A stretch of 64,000 bases of DNA from Mycolicibacterium sp. MU0050. GTDB taxonomy: Bacteria; Actinomycetota; Actinomycetes; Mycobacteriales; Mycobacteriaceae. Positions 46,957-55,317 of this stretch are shown one piece after another. Under the pieces are notes generated by a model. It did not search any database, was not told the DNA's origin, and saw only the letters and a program-made list of their open reading frames with translations. The stretch is from NCBI RefSeq assembly GCF_963378085.1, contig NZ_OY726395.1:1054001-1118000 (forward strand). The letters run 5' to 3'. Made by a program: the position numbers and the translations under genes. Position 1 is the first letter of the stretch. The number at the start of each line of letters is the position of its first letter.

Positions 46957-48178
46957 CTCCCTGACTCACAGCCGTCACAGCGCCGTCGGCGACGCGGATC
47001 CGCAGCTCGGTCCCGGCCGGTGCATCGGCCACCGAACGCAGCACGTGTGCCCCGGCCTGCACCACCGCGTAACCGCGCGCCAGCGTCGCGGCCGGACCCA
47101 ACGTGAGCAGCCGGGCGCCCAGGTGTCCGATCCGGTCGGATTCGGCGGCGATCAGCCGGGTGATGTCCCGGCGCACGGCCGCGCGGGCCCGCTGCACCTC
47201 GTCGGCACGGGTGCTGAGCATGCGCAGGGGATCGGCGAGCACCGGTCGGCTGCGCAACTGCGCGATGTGCCGCTCCTCCCGGCCCACCCAGTTGCGCAGG
47301 GCGCGGGCGCTGCGGCGGCGCAGATCGTCGACGAGGGCCTGCTCGGCGGCGGTGTCGGGGACGATGCGCTTGGCGGCGTCGGTGGGCGTGGCCGCGCGCA
47401 GGTCGGCGACCAAGTCGCACAGCGGGTTGTCCGGTTCGTGGCCGACGGCGCTGACCACCGGCGTGGTGCACGCCGCGATGGCGCGGCACAGCGTCTCGTC
47501 GGAGAACGGCAGCAGGTCCTCCACGCTGCCGCCACCGCGGGCCAGCACGATCACGTCGACCTCGGGGTCGCGGTCGAGCTCGGCCAGCGCCGCCACGATC
47601 TGCGCCACCGCGTTGGGCCCCTGCACCACGGTGTTGCGGATCGCGAAGCGCACCGCCGGCCAGCGCGACGTCGCCACCGCCGTCACGTCCCGCTCGGCGG
47701 CGCTCGCGCGGCCGGTGATCAGGCCGATGGTGTTGGGCAGGAACGGAAGCGGCCGCTTGAGCCGCGGGTCGAACAGGCCCTCGGCCTCCAGCAGCCGGCG
47801 CAGCCGTTCGATGCGGGCCAGCAGCTCACCGATGCCGACGGCCCGGATCTCGTGCACCCGCAACGAGAACGTGCCGCGGCCGGTGTAGAAGTTCGGCTTG
47901 CCCAGAACGAGCACCTGGGCGCCCTCGGCGAGCTTCACCGGGGCGTTGAGGACCAGATCCCGGGGGCAGGTCAGCGTCAGTGACATGTCGGCGGCCGGGT
48001 CACGCAGCGTCATGAACACCGTGGGGGAGCCCGAGCGGAGATTCAGCTGGGCAATCTGACCCTCGACCCACACCATACCGAGCTTGTCGATCCAGCCCGC
48101 CACCCGCACGGCCACCGCCCGCACCGGGTAGGGGTTCTCCGCTGACTGCCCCTGCGCGGCCTGCGCCGGATCACTCAC
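46943..48178 (-). CDS. xseA: Exodeoxyribonuclease VII large subunit
   Basis: 411 residues. N-terminal OB fold (about 15-110, W-V-E-G-Q-I-A-Q-L) and the catalytic region with [25 protein letters not shown] and S-A-V-G-H-E. It degrades ssDNA from both ends. Ortholog of Rv1108c. It overlaps the upstream gene by four bases. Confidence 0.95.
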   Translation of the reverse strand: MSDPAQAAQGQSAENPYPVRAVAVRVAGWIDKLGMVWVEGQIAQLNLRSGSPTVFMTLRDPAADMSLTLTCPRDLVLNAPVKLAEGAQVLVLGKPNFYTGRGTFSLRVHEIRAVGIGELLARIERLRRLLEAEGLFDPRLKRPLPFLPNTIGLITGRASAAERDVTAVATSRWPAVRFAIRNTVVQGPNAVAQIVAALAELDRDPEVDVIVLARGGGSVEDLLPFSDETLCRAIAACTTPVVSAVGHEPDNPLCDLVADLRAATPTDAAKRIVPDTAAEQALVDDLRRRSARALRNWVGREERHIAQLRSRPVLADPLRMLSTRADEVQRARAAVRRDITRLIAAESDRIGHLGARLLTLGPAATLARGYAVVQAGAHVLRSVADAPAGTELRIRVADGAVTAVSQGGESD

Positions 48179-48750
48179 TTGGCGCTGGCGCGGGTGATCC
48201 TGTTGGCCAGCAGGGTCTGGAACGGCGCGCGCGCCTTGGTGGCCTCTTCGAAGGCCAGCAGCTCGGAGAGCTCGTCGACCGACAACGACTGCAGCCGGGC
48301 GCGCAGCTGCGCCAGCGTCAGCGACGCGTAATCGATGCGCGAGGCGACGTCGGGAGCGCTTACCTCGGCGGCGGACTGGCCGTTGCTGCTCGGCGGGTCC
48401 GCGGCCGCGGGGGTCTCGTCGGTGGAGTACAGCGCGAAGCGGCCTTCGGTCATCCGTTCACCGGAGTCCGTCGAGCGCGACGGGCCGGCGTCGGCCGAGT
48501 CGTCCTCGTCCTCGTCGAAGGTGGCCCACTCGGGCTGTTCGTCCTTGGGCGGAAACAGCGTCTCGAGCGTCGAGTCACCCTTGATCACCAGGTCAGCGAG
48601 GTCCTGCTGGACCTTCATCACCAGGTGGGCGAACTGACTGGCCAGACTCATCGGGGACATCAAGATGGTCTGGGGCAGTTTTCGGGTCTCCTCGACGGCG
48701 GTGGCCGCGACCCCAACGAGCAACCGGACGCCATACGGTGCACTAGACAT
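48175..48750 (-). CDS. Rv1109c-like putative lipid droplet-associated protein
   Basis: 191 residues. An N-terminal amphipathic region (residues 1-60, [14 protein letters not shown]) is followed by an acidic Ser/Pro-rich linker and a C-terminal helical segment ([16 protein letters not shown]). Mycobacterial members are annotated as lipid droplet-associated. First gene of an Rv1109c-xseA-xseB operon. A TAGTCT -10 (minus strand, 48758-48763) lies 7 bases before the ATG. Confidence 0.75.
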   Translation of the reverse strand: MSSAPYGVRLLVGVAATAVEETRKLPQTILMSPMSLASQFAHLVMKVQQDLADLVIKGDSTLETLFPPKDEQPEWATFDEDEDDSADAGPSRSTDSGERMTEGRFALYSTDETPAAADPPSSNGQSAAEVSAPDVASRIDYASLTLAQLRARLQSLSVDELSELLAFEEATKARAPFQTLLANRITRASAK

Positions 48751-48757
48751 GAGAGCC

Positions 48758-48763
48758 AGACTA
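48758..48763 (-). promoter_or_regulatory. -10 element of the Rv1109c-xseA-xseB operon
   Basis: TAGTCT on the minus strand, 7 bases before the ATG at 48750; leaderless-type spacing. Confidence 0.4.
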
Positions 48764-48803
48764 CTTCCGGCTCCAGCATTCGCCTCTTGTTGGCCGGGGT
48801 AAG

Positions 48804-48809
48804 TAGGCT
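48804..48809 (+). promoter_or_regulatory. -10 element of ispH, leaderless
   Basis: TAGGCT, 6 bases before the ATG at 48816; no Shine-Dalgarno. It is back to back with the divergent Rv1109c promoter 40 bases away. Confidence 0.45.
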
Positions 48810-48815
48810 GGTGTC

Positions 48816-49817
48816 ATGTCAGCAACGGTCAATATGGGCATCCCCGGGGCCACCAGCACGGTCGTCGAACGGGTGGAGGGCAAGCGCGTCCTGTTGGCCG
48901 AGCCCCGCGGCTACTGCGCCGGGGTGGATCGCGCCGTCGAGACCGTGGAGCGGGCGCTCGAGAAACACGGTGCGCCGGTGTACGTCCGGCACGAGATCGT
49001 GCACAACCGGCACGTGGTGGAGACCCTCGCCAAGGCGGGCGCGGTGTTCGTCGACGAGACCGACCAGGTGCCCGTGGGCGCCATCGTGGTGTTCTCCGCG
49101 CACGGGGTGGCGCCGTCGGTGCACGTCAACGCCGCCGAACGCGAACTCAAGGTCATCGACGCCACCTGCCCGCTGGTCACCAAGGTGCACAACGAGGCCA
49201 AGCGCTTCGCCCGCGACGACTACGACATCCTGCTGATCGGCCACGAGGGCCACGAGGAAGTCATCGGTACCGCCGGCGAGGCGCCCGACCACGTGCAGCT
49301 GGTCGACGGCCCGGAGTCGGTGGACAAGGTCACCGTGCGCGACGAGAACAAGGTCATCTGGCTGTCCCAGACCACGCTGAGCGTCGACGAGACCATGGAG
49401 ACCGTGCGGCGGCTGCGGGAGCGGTTCCCGACGCTGCAGGATCCGCCGAGCGACGACATCTGCTACGCGACGCAGAACCGCCAGGTGGCGGTCAAGGCGA
49501 TGGCGCCGGAATGCGAGCTGGTGATCGTGGTGGGCTCGGCGAACTCGTCGAACTCCGTGCGCCTGGTCGAGGTCGCGCTGAACGCGGGCTCCGACAGCGC
49601 GCACCTGGTCGACTACGCCGACGACATCGATCCGGCCTGGCTCGAGGGTGTCACCACGGTTGGCGTCACCTCCGGCGCCTCGGTGCCGGAGATCCTGGTG
49701 CGCGGCGTGCTCGAGCGGCTCGCCGACTACGGCTACGGCACCGTGCAGTCGGTGACCACCGCCAACGAGACGCTGGTGTTCGCGCTGCCGCGAGAAATCC
49801 GCCCGGCGCGGCGCTGA
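48816..49817 (+). CDS. ispH: 4-hydroxy-3-methylbut-2-enyl diphosphate reductase (IspH/LytB)
   Basis: 333 residues. The three Fe-S cysteines lie in [15 protein letters not shown] and [11 protein letters not shown]. The substrate-site motifs V-R-H-E-I-V-H-N and G-H-E-G-H-E-E are intact. Last step of the MEP pathway, giving IPP and DMAPP. Ortholog of Rv1110 (lytB2). Confidence 0.95.
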   Translation: MSATVNMGIPGATSTVVERVEGKRVLLAEPRGYCAGVDRAVETVERALEKHGAPVYVRHEIVHNRHVVETLAKAGAVFVDETDQVPVGAIVVFSAHGVAPSVHVNAAERELKVIDATCPLVTKVHNEAKRFARDDYDILLIGHEGHEEVIGTAGEAPDHVQLVDGPESVDKVTVRDENKVIWLSQTTLSVDETMETVRRLRERFPTLQDPPSDDICYATQNRQVAVKAMAPECELVIVVGSANSSNSVRLVEVALNAGSDSAHLVDYADDIDPAWLEGVTTVGVTSGASVPEILVRGVLERLADYGYGTVQSVTTANETLVFALPREIRPARR

Positions 49818-49832
49818 CCGGGGGAGCAGGAC

Positions 49833-50270
49833 TCAGGGGCCGACGGGGTAGCCGCTGCGGATCGCGATGCGATTCCAGGCGTTCATCACGATGGCCAGCC
49901 AGCTCACAGCTGAGATCTGCTCGTCGGTGAGCACGTCATTGTCCCGTTCGTGCCGGTCGGGTACCGGCAACTCGGTGACGTCCTCGGCCAGGGCGAGCGC
50001 GGCCCGTTCCTGCTCGGAGAAGTATTGCGACTCCCACCAGGCCGCGACGACCGCGAGCCGGTCGGTGGTCTCGCCCTTGTTCAGAGCGTCGCGGGTGTGC
50101 ATGCGCAGGCAGAAGGCGCACCCGTTGAGCTGGGACACCCGGATCTTCACCAGCTCGGCCAGCTTCTCGTCCAGCCCGGACCGGGCGAACGCCGCCTCGG
50201 CTTCCTGGTTGAGGGCCAGCACGCCCTGATAGGCCGCCGGATGTTGCTTGCTCAGATTCACCCGTGCCAT
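49833..50270 (-). CDS. Carboxymuconolactone decarboxylase family protein (AhpD-like)
   Basis: 145 residues. The redox motif N-G-C-A-F-C-L-R-M-H (Cys about 52 and 55) is the CxxC...H signature of AhpD-type alkylhydroperoxidases. Also E-L-V-K-I-R-V-S-Q and the C-terminal A-W-N-R-I-A-I motif. Probably a cytosolic peroxidase partner or a general thiol oxidoreductase. Convergent with ispH and 23 bases downstream of the DUF6542 gene. Confidence 0.85.
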   Translation of the reverse strand: MARVNLSKQHPAAYQGVLALNQEAEAAFARSGLDEKLAELVKIRVSQLNGCAFCLRMHTRDALNKGETTDRLAVVAAWWESQYFSEQERAALALAEDVTELPVPDRHERDNDVLTDEQISAVSWLAIVMNAWNRIAIRSGYPVGP

Positions 50271-50293
50271 GGCGGAGCCCTTCGGTCCGAAGT

Positions 50294-51442
50294 TCAGTCG
50301 TAATCGCTGTAGCGACTGTGCCGCGCCCGGGGGCGACGGCGATGCTGCACATTCTCCTCCGCGCCGGCGTCGCCCGCGTCCGCTCCGCGATATCGGACCT
50401 TCGACACCGGGTGGTGGCTGCCGTTGGCCGCGGCCGGCCGCCGGCGGGGTACGGGCATGTCGTAGGGATCGACGCCCGGGTACGGCTCGGCGGACGGGCC
50501 GTAGCGGTCGGGGCGGGGCGCCGGCCGCTCATAGGGCGACGGGCGCTCATACGGCGACCGCTGCCGCGGCTGCCGGGGCTGCCGCGGCTCGCGCAGGTAG
50601 TCCGGCGGCGGCGGGCGCCGGGACGGGTCCCGGGGCGTGCGGCGGCGCGGTGGGCCGTCGGCGAAGTCGTCGTCATGCTCGCGGGCGTGGGTGGGCCGCC
50701 GGCGCGAAGGCGGCGGGGCGGCGCCGTCGTCGAGCGGCGGGCGGACGTGCCGCGACCGACTCGGCGCGGTCCGCTTGGTGGGCCGTCGGGTGCCGGGGCG
50801 TGGCCGCGAGGTGGTGTTGCGGTCGATGGCGTGCTTGCGCGGGTCGGCCTCGTCGTCCGGCTCGGAGCGCCGCGGCGGCATCGCCAGCGCGGAGATCTTG
50901 GTCTTGATCGCGGTCAGCACGCCGGCCAGCGCGGCGGGCGGGGCGGCCGTCGTGCGGGCGCGGGAGGTGCGATCGGAGCTGCGGTCCGCGGTGGCCGGTG
51001 CGGGCCGGGCGGGGGCGCCGAAGTACCACCTCGCCATGCCGATCAGCAGCACCAACGCCGAGGTGGTGAACATCAACAGGAACCGCTCGATCAGCGGATA
51101 ACCGCAGTTGATCAGGATGTCCTTGATGCCGTCGATGTCGGACAGGTGGAACAGGAAATACGCTCCGGGCACGGACACGAACAAGATCAGCGGCGGCTGC
51201 ACGACGGCCGTGAAGATGGCCTCCTGGCGCACGGCGAGCACCGCGCCGACGCAGCCGAGCAGGTACAGCGTCGCGAATACGGCGGACAGTTCCCGGCTGC
51301 CCGACCCCGCGTCGAAGGCGAAGCCCAGGGCGGTGGCCAATGCCGCGATGAGCACAGCCGCCCACCACGGCACACCTTGAATGTTCGGGTGCGCCGAGCG
51401 GTGTTCGGCGGGTACCGATGACCTCGCCCGCTGCGCTGGCAC
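50294..51442 (-). CDS. DUF6542-type membrane protein with disordered Arg/Pro-rich tail (Rv1111c-like)
   Basis: 382 residues from GTG 51442. Four hydrophobic helices lie in residues about 25-145 (W-W-A-A-V-L-I-A-A-L-A-T..., ending G-M-A-R-W-Y-F). A long tail rich in Arg, Pro, Asp and Tyr follows (S-P-Y-E-R-P-S-P-Y-E-R-P repeats near residue 310). Position of Rv1111c. The ATG at 51643 would run into ychF. Function unknown. Confidence 0.75.
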   Translation of the reverse strand: MPAQRARSSVPAEHRSAHPNIQGVPWWAAVLIAALATALGFAFDAGSGSRELSAVFATLYLLGCVGAVLAVRQEAIFTAVVQPPLILFVSVPGAYFLFHLSDIDGIKDILINCGYPLIERFLLMFTTSALVLLIGMARWYFGAPARPAPATADRSSDRTSRARTTAAPPAALAGVLTAIKTKISALAMPPRRSEPDDEADPRKHAIDRNTTSRPRPGTRRPTKRTAPSRSRHVRPPLDDGAAPPPSRRRPTHAREHDDDFADGPPRRRTPRDPSRRPPPPDYLREPRQPRQPRQRSPYERPSPYERPAPRPDRYGPSAEPYPGVDPYDMPVPRRRPAAANGSHHPVSKVRYRGADAGDAGAEENVQHRRRPRARHSRYSDYD

Positions 51443-51536
51443 ACGTAGACCGTACCGGCTAACCCTGAGCTGGACCTGATGGCGTGGGTGCGTCGCATGT
51501 CGCGCGCGTGGTTTCCGAGCTCGGCGCCGACCGCCG

Positions 51537-51542
51537 TAGACT
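51537..51542 (+). promoter_or_regulatory. -10 element of ychF
   Basis: TAGACT, 9 bases before the GTG at 51552. Confidence 0.35.
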
Positions 51543-51551
51543 TGTGACCCC

Positions 51552-52625
51552 GTGAGCCTGAACCTGGGAATCGTCGGCCTGCCCAACGTCGGCAAGTCGA
51601 CCCTCTTCAACGCCTTGACGCGCAACAACGTGTTGGCCGCCAACTATCCGTTCGCGACGATCGAGCCCAACGAAGGCGTCGTCCCGCTGCCCGATCCGCG
51701 CCTGGACAAGCTGGCCGAGATCTTCGGTTCGGAGAAGACGGTGCCCGCGCCGGTGACCTTCGTCGACATCGCCGGCATCGTCAAGGGCGCCTCCGAGGGC
51801 GCCGGGCTGGGCAACAAGTTCCTGGCCAACATCCGCGAGTGCGACGCGATCTGCCAGGTGGTCCGGGTCTTCGCCGACGACGACGTGGTGCACGTCGACG
51901 GGCGGGTGGACCCCAAGGCCGACATCGAGATCATCGAGACCGAGCTGATCCTCGCCGACATGCAGACGCTGGAGAAGGCGATCCCGCGGCTGGAGAAGGA
52001 AGCGCGCAACAACAAGGAGCGCAAGCCGGTCCTGGATGCGGCCGTGGCGGCCCAGGGCGTCCTCGACAGCGGCAAGACGTTGTTTTCGGCCGGCACCGAC
52101 GTCACCCTGCTGCGCGAGCTGAACCTGATGACCACCAAGCCGTTCCTGTACGTGTTCAACGCCGACGAGTCGGTGCTGACCGACGAGGCCAAGGTCGCCG
52201 AGCTGCGTGAGCTGGTGGCCCCGGCCGACGCGGTGTTCCTGGATGCCAAGATCGAGGCCGAGCTGCAGGAGCTCGACGACGAGTCCGCCGCGGAGCTGCT
52301 GGAGTCGATCGGGCAGACCGAACGCGGGCTGGATGCGCTGGCGCGCGCCGGTTTTCACACCCTGAACCTGCAGACCTACCTGACCGCCGGGCCCAAGGAG
52401 GCGCGGGCCTGGACGATCCACCGGGGCGACACCGCGCCCAAGGCCGCCGGGGTGATCCACACCGACTTCGAGAAGGGCTTCATCAAGGCGGAGGTGGTGT
52501 CGTTCGACGATCTGGTGGAGGCCGGGTCGATGGCCGCCGCCAAGGCCGCCGGCAAGGTCCGGATGGAGGGCAAGGACTACGTGATGGCCGACGGGGACGT
52601 CGTGGAGTTCCGGTTCAATGTCTGA
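51552..52625 (+). CDS. ychF: Redox-regulated ATPase/GTPase YchF
   Basis: 357 residues of the Obg family. G1 G-L-P-N-V-G-K-S-T (8-16), switch region N-Y-P-F-A-T-I-E-P-N, G3 D-I-A-G-I-V-K-G. G4 is V-F-N-A-D-E (replacing NKxD, the hallmark of ATP specificity in YchF/OLA1). A C-terminal TGS domain follows. Ortholog of Rv1112. It overlaps the phnA-like gene by eight bases. Confidence 0.95.
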   Translation: MSLNLGIVGLPNVGKSTLFNALTRNNVLAANYPFATIEPNEGVVPLPDPRLDKLAEIFGSEKTVPAPVTFVDIAGIVKGASEGAGLGNKFLANIRECDAICQVVRVFADDDVVHVDGRVDPKADIEIIETELILADMQTLEKAIPRLEKEARNNKERKPVLDAAVAAQGVLDSGKTLFSAGTDVTLLRELNLMTTKPFLYVFNADESVLTDEAKVAELRELVAPADAVFLDAKIEAELQELDDESAAELLESIGQTERGLDALARAGFHTLNLQTYLTAGPKEARAWTIHRGDTAPKAAGVIHTDFEKGFIKAEVVSFDDLVEAGSMAAAKAAGKVRMEGKDYVMADGDVVEFRFNV

Positions 52626-52989
52626 CGAGTTGCCGCCGTGTCCACAGTGCGGCGAGGGCTTCACCTATGCGCAGCGCGCGCTCCTGGTGTGTCCGATGTG
52701 TGCCCACGAGTGGTCTGCGGATGGTCCGTCGTCCGACGGCGGTTCGACGCGCGAAGCCGATCTCGAGATCACAGACGCGGTGGGCAATCGCCTCGCCGAC
52801 GGTGACACGATCACCGTCGTGAAGACCGTCAAGGTCAAAGGTGGCGGTGGCGGTGTCATCAAGGTGGGAACGAAAGTCCGTGGAATAAGGCTCATTTCCG
52901 ACGGGGTGGGAGATCACGACATCGATGCGACGGTCCCGGGTTTCGGTCGCATGCAGCTCAAGTCGAGCGTGGTGAAGAAGGCGCTCTGA
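52618..52989 (+). CDS. YjdM/PhnA family zinc-ribbon protein
   Basis: 123 residues. Zinc ribbon C-P-Q-C...C-P-M-C (residues 8-29) and the PhnA C-terminal domain with V-K-G-G-G-G-G-V-I-K-V-G-T-K-V-R. The family was named after the alkylphosphonate operon, but its function is unproven. It starts inside ychF (8-base overlap). Confidence 0.88.
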   Translation: MSDELPPCPQCGEGFTYAQRALLVCPMCAHEWSADGPSSDGGSTREADLEITDAVGNRLADGDTITVVKTVKVKGGGGGVIKVGTKVRGIRLISDGVGDHDIDATVPGFGRMQLKSSVVKKAL

Positions 52990-53110
52990 TCAGCAGCTGG
53001 TGTGCGCTCCACCGTCCGCCGAGGGCCTCGACCTCGACCTGATCGCGGCCCGCGGCGATGTCGTCGACCTGCACGTCCAGATGGATGCGGACCTTGGTGA
53101 CCTTCGCCAT
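52958..53110 (-). pseudogene. Short ORF, possible remnant of a larger gene
   Basis: From ATG 53110 a 50-residue frame (M-A-K-V-T-K-V-R-I-H-L-D-V-Q-V-D-D...) runs into the 3' end of the phnA-like gene in antisense. The first ~40 residues look like real coding sequence (regular alternation, acidic strand-turn pattern), and the last ten are antisense to phnA. A truncated gene left at the boundary of a rearrangement is one reading; chance is another. The rest of 53111-53298 holds only a 7-bp microrepeat (GACTCCT-like, about 53148-53170). Confidence 0.3.
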
Positions 53111-53298
53111 TCGACGTTCAGGCGCGCTCCGCTACATCCCGGGGGCTCCTGGCTCCTGACTCCTGACTCGTAGGCTCCCGATGACCAGACCCCGCGGCGG
53201 TAGGGACCGAAGACGATGTGCGCACCGATTGAATCGGATCGGAGAAGTCGGGCGTGCAGTTCGCTCGCCGGAGAGAGTGGATCACGAAGGGAGCAAAC

Positions 53299-54174
53299 GT
53301 GATCGACGTTCTGAACCGCCTGGTCGACGAGATCGAGGCACACCTCGATGGTGAACTGGACGTGGACGAGTTCGCCAGCGGAATGGGGACGACCGGATAT
53401 CACGCCCGCCGGATGTTCTCGTCCCTGGCGGGGATGCCGGTGTCCGAGTACGTGCGTCGTCGCCGCATGACCGTTGCTGCGTCCGACGTGATCGGTGACG
53501 AGGATCTGCTGACGATCGCCGTGCGGTACGGGTATGGATCGACCGAGGCGTTCGGTCGGGCATTCCGCGCCGTGCACGGAGTGAGTCATGGTGACGTTCG
53601 TCGAAACGGCGGCCCCCTTCGCAGCCAACCGCAACTCAGGTTCCGCCTGACCGTCGAAGGGAGTTCCCCCATGGATGCCCGAATCCTCGAGCGTCCCGCT
53701 TTCCGTCTGATCGGCCACGCTGTCCGCGTGCCACTGATCCACGAGGGCGTCAATCCGCATATTCAGGCGCACGTCTCGGCGCTACCGGCCGCCGAGCACG
53801 ACAGGCTCAAGCAGCTGAGTGACACGGAACCAGCGGGTCTGTTGCAGGTGAGTGCGGATCTTGATCCTGACTACTCAGAGGGCAGCGAACTGACCTACCT
53901 GCACGGCGTGGCCGTCGACGCCGACACCGCGGTGCCCGACGACCTCGACGTCATCGAGGTGTCGGCTGGCGCGTGGGCCGTATTCGGCACCTCCGGCAAG
54001 CATCCTGCAGCTCTGCAGGCGGCCTGGGCTGCGACGGCAACCGAGTGGTTCCCGTCCAACCCCTGGCGACTGCGCCCCGGCCCGTCCCTGGTGGCGGTGC
54101 TGGATCGCGCCGCTGACTTCAGCACCGCGACGTGCGAGCTGTGGTTGCCGATCGAACGCAATCACGTGGCGTGA
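53299..54174 (+). CDS. AraC-family regulator with GyrI-like effector domain
   Basis: 291 residues from GTG 53299, preceded by GAAGGGAG. N-terminal double-HTH AraC domain (about 1-105; F-A-S-G-M-G-T-T-G-Y-H-A-R-R-M-F and A-V-R-Y-G-Y-G-S-T-E-A-F-G-R-A-F). C-terminal GyrI/Bacterial_20 effector domain (about 125-290) as in Rob and SoxS-like multidrug regulators. It probably senses a hydrophobic drug or metabolite. No obvious target gene adjacent. Convergent with the next gene. Confidence 0.85.
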   Translation: MIDVLNRLVDEIEAHLDGELDVDEFASGMGTTGYHARRMFSSLAGMPVSEYVRRRRMTVAASDVIGDEDLLTIAVRYGYGSTEAFGRAFRAVHGVSHGDVRRNGGPLRSQPQLRFRLTVEGSSPMDARILERPAFRLIGHAVRVPLIHEGVNPHIQAHVSALPAAEHDRLKQLSDTEPAGLLQVSADLDPDYSEGSELTYLHGVAVDADTAVPDDLDVIEVSAGAWAVFGTSGKHPAALQAAWAATATEWFPSNPWRLRPGPSLVAVLDRAADFSTATCELWLPIERNHVA

Positions 54175-54178
54175 GCGG

Positions 54179-54213
54179 ATCGCGGCGGCACGCCTTTGGC
54201 GATCCGCCGCGAT
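54179..54213. terminator. Bidirectional hairpin between convergent genes
   Basis: ATCGCGGCGG (54179-54188) and CCGCCGCGAT (54204-54213), perfect 10-bp arms, 15-base loop. It sits between the AraC stop (54174) and the small membrane protein stop (54216). Confidence 0.65.
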
Positions 54214-54215
54214 GC

Positions 54216-54452
54216 TCAACGCGGGTTCGTGCGCATGTCGGGCCCGGATTCATCGGGATCGACGTACAGGCTTGACTTCGAGCCCGCCCCGTCCGGTGCG
54301 TCGTGTAGCTCACGCGGCAACGGCCGGAGGTTGCTGGGCCAGCCCGGGTTGGTGACGTAGTCGGCGCCCTTCTTGCGAGCGCGGCGCAGGTAGAGCATCC
54401 ACGCCACCACGAGCAAGCCGTTCGCAAGGATGGCGATTATCAGCGTCAGCAT
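54216..54452 (-). CDS. Small membrane protein of unknown function
   Basis: 78 residues: one N-terminal transmembrane helix (3-21), a basic stop-transfer (L-R-R-A-R-K-K-G) and a polar tail with N-P-G-W-P-S-N-L-R-P-L-P. No family recognised. Downstream of the TetR gene on the same strand, with an 80-bp repeat between them. Confidence 0.6.
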   Translation of the reverse strand: MLTLIIAILANGLLVVAWMLYLRRARKKGADYVTNPGWPSNLRPLPRELHDAPDGAGSKSSLYVDPDESGPDMRTNPR

Positions 54453-54481
54453 CAGCCTCCACGCTTCCGGTAGCAGTCAGG

Positions 54482-54561
54482 TCGTCCCGCGATTCGGACG
54501 CATCGACACTGCGGTGAGCGTAAACCTTATCGGTGTGTCGTCACCGTGAGCGCAGTGTCGA
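54482..54561. repeat. 80-bp palindromic repeat, copy 1 (left of P450 cassette)
   Basis: TCGTCCCGCGATTCGGACG, then TCGACACTGCGGTGAGCG and, after a spacer, CACCGTGAGCGCAGTGTCGA; the outer 12 bases of the arms are perfect complements. It has the same arrangement and length as 57192-57271. The core resembles the repeats near 8.8, 10.3 and 12.4 kb. Confidence 0.8.
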
Positions 54562-54570
54562 GGGGGGTTC

Positions 54571-55149
54571 TCAGCGGTGATTGGTCGGCTGCGCGAACGC
54601 CGGCGCGACGAACCGGCGTAGCACCTCGGCCTCCGTGCGCTCATCGCCGATGGGCAGGTACGCGAGTGAGAGCACCACGTGGACGATCCACAGCGCCGCG
54701 ACGGGGTCGTCATCGGTGATTCCCGTGAGTTCGGCGGCCAGGGCGCTCAGGATCGGCGACGAATGCAGCTCGCTCAGCTGGGGAGCCGCGACCGAACTCA
54801 CCGCAAGGCGCCGGATCGGGTCGGCCCTGATCTGCCGCAGGGCCACGGAGATGGCTTTGATGAGACGCTCCGAGCCGCTGAGGCCCTGGACCTCGCGCCG
54901 GACCGTGTCGGTGATCCCCGTCGCGATGCGAACGAGCGCAGCGTCGCGGATCTGCGCCTTGCCGCCCGCGTAGCGATAGATGGTCGCCCTGGAACAGTGC
55001 ACCCGCCGGCACAGGGCGTCGATGTCGAACGCCTCCAGCCCGTCGCGCAGCATCAGATCGGCGGCCGCGCTGTAAATGCGTTCGGCCGCGGCCTGCCGGC
55101 GGTCGCCGCCGATGACCCAGTCCTGTCGAACCATCCCGGCTCCTTGCAT
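54571..55149 (-). CDS. TetR-family regulator, divergent from P450
   Basis: 192 residues. N-terminal HTH about 39-60 (I-D-A-L-C-R-R-V-H-C-S-R-A-T-I-Y-R-Y-A-G-G-K). The ligand domain is not assignable to a subgroup. Start ATG 55149 (a second ATG five codons in is possible). An 18-bp palindrome lies 15 bases upstream, between this gene and the P450, and is the likely operator for both. Confidence 0.85.
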   Translation of the reverse strand: MQGAGMVRQDWVIGGDRRQAAAERIYSAAADLMLRDGLEAFDIDALCRRVHCSRATIYRYAGGKAQIRDAALVRIATGITDTVRREVQGLSGSERLIKAISVALRQIRADPIRRLAVSSVAAPQLSELHSSPILSALAAELTGITDDDPVAALWIVHVVLSLAYLPIGDERTEAEVLRRFVAPAFAQPTNHR

Positions 55150-55163
55150 CGTCGTGAGGCTAT

Positions 55164-55181
55164 TTTCTCAACACTGAGAAA
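55164..55181. promoter_or_regulatory. Probable TetR operator
   Basis: TTTCTCA-ACAC-TGAGAAA, perfect 7-bp arms with a 4-base spacer, between the divergent TetR and P450 genes. Typical operator symmetry for the family. Confidence 0.6.
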
Positions 55182-55317
55182 GATCTCAAGCATAGGTTCA
55201 GAATGTCCGCAGGTGGGAGGCGGTGGCTGAGACAACCGCCCGTCGCGACGGTACGCGTCGATCTCGTCTTTGCCGCGCCCCGTTGACCTTGGTGGACGAG
55301 ACCGTCACGGTGGGCCG

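Noticed and set aside
53148..53172. Short direct repeats (GACTCCT-like)
   Set aside because: Fewer than five imperfect 7-base units; too short to be more than slippage.
54503..54561. 54-kb palindrome as an operator of the TetR regulator
   Set aside because: It is at the 3' end of the regulator gene and has a relative at 57.2 kb outside any promoter; the better operator is at 55164-55181.
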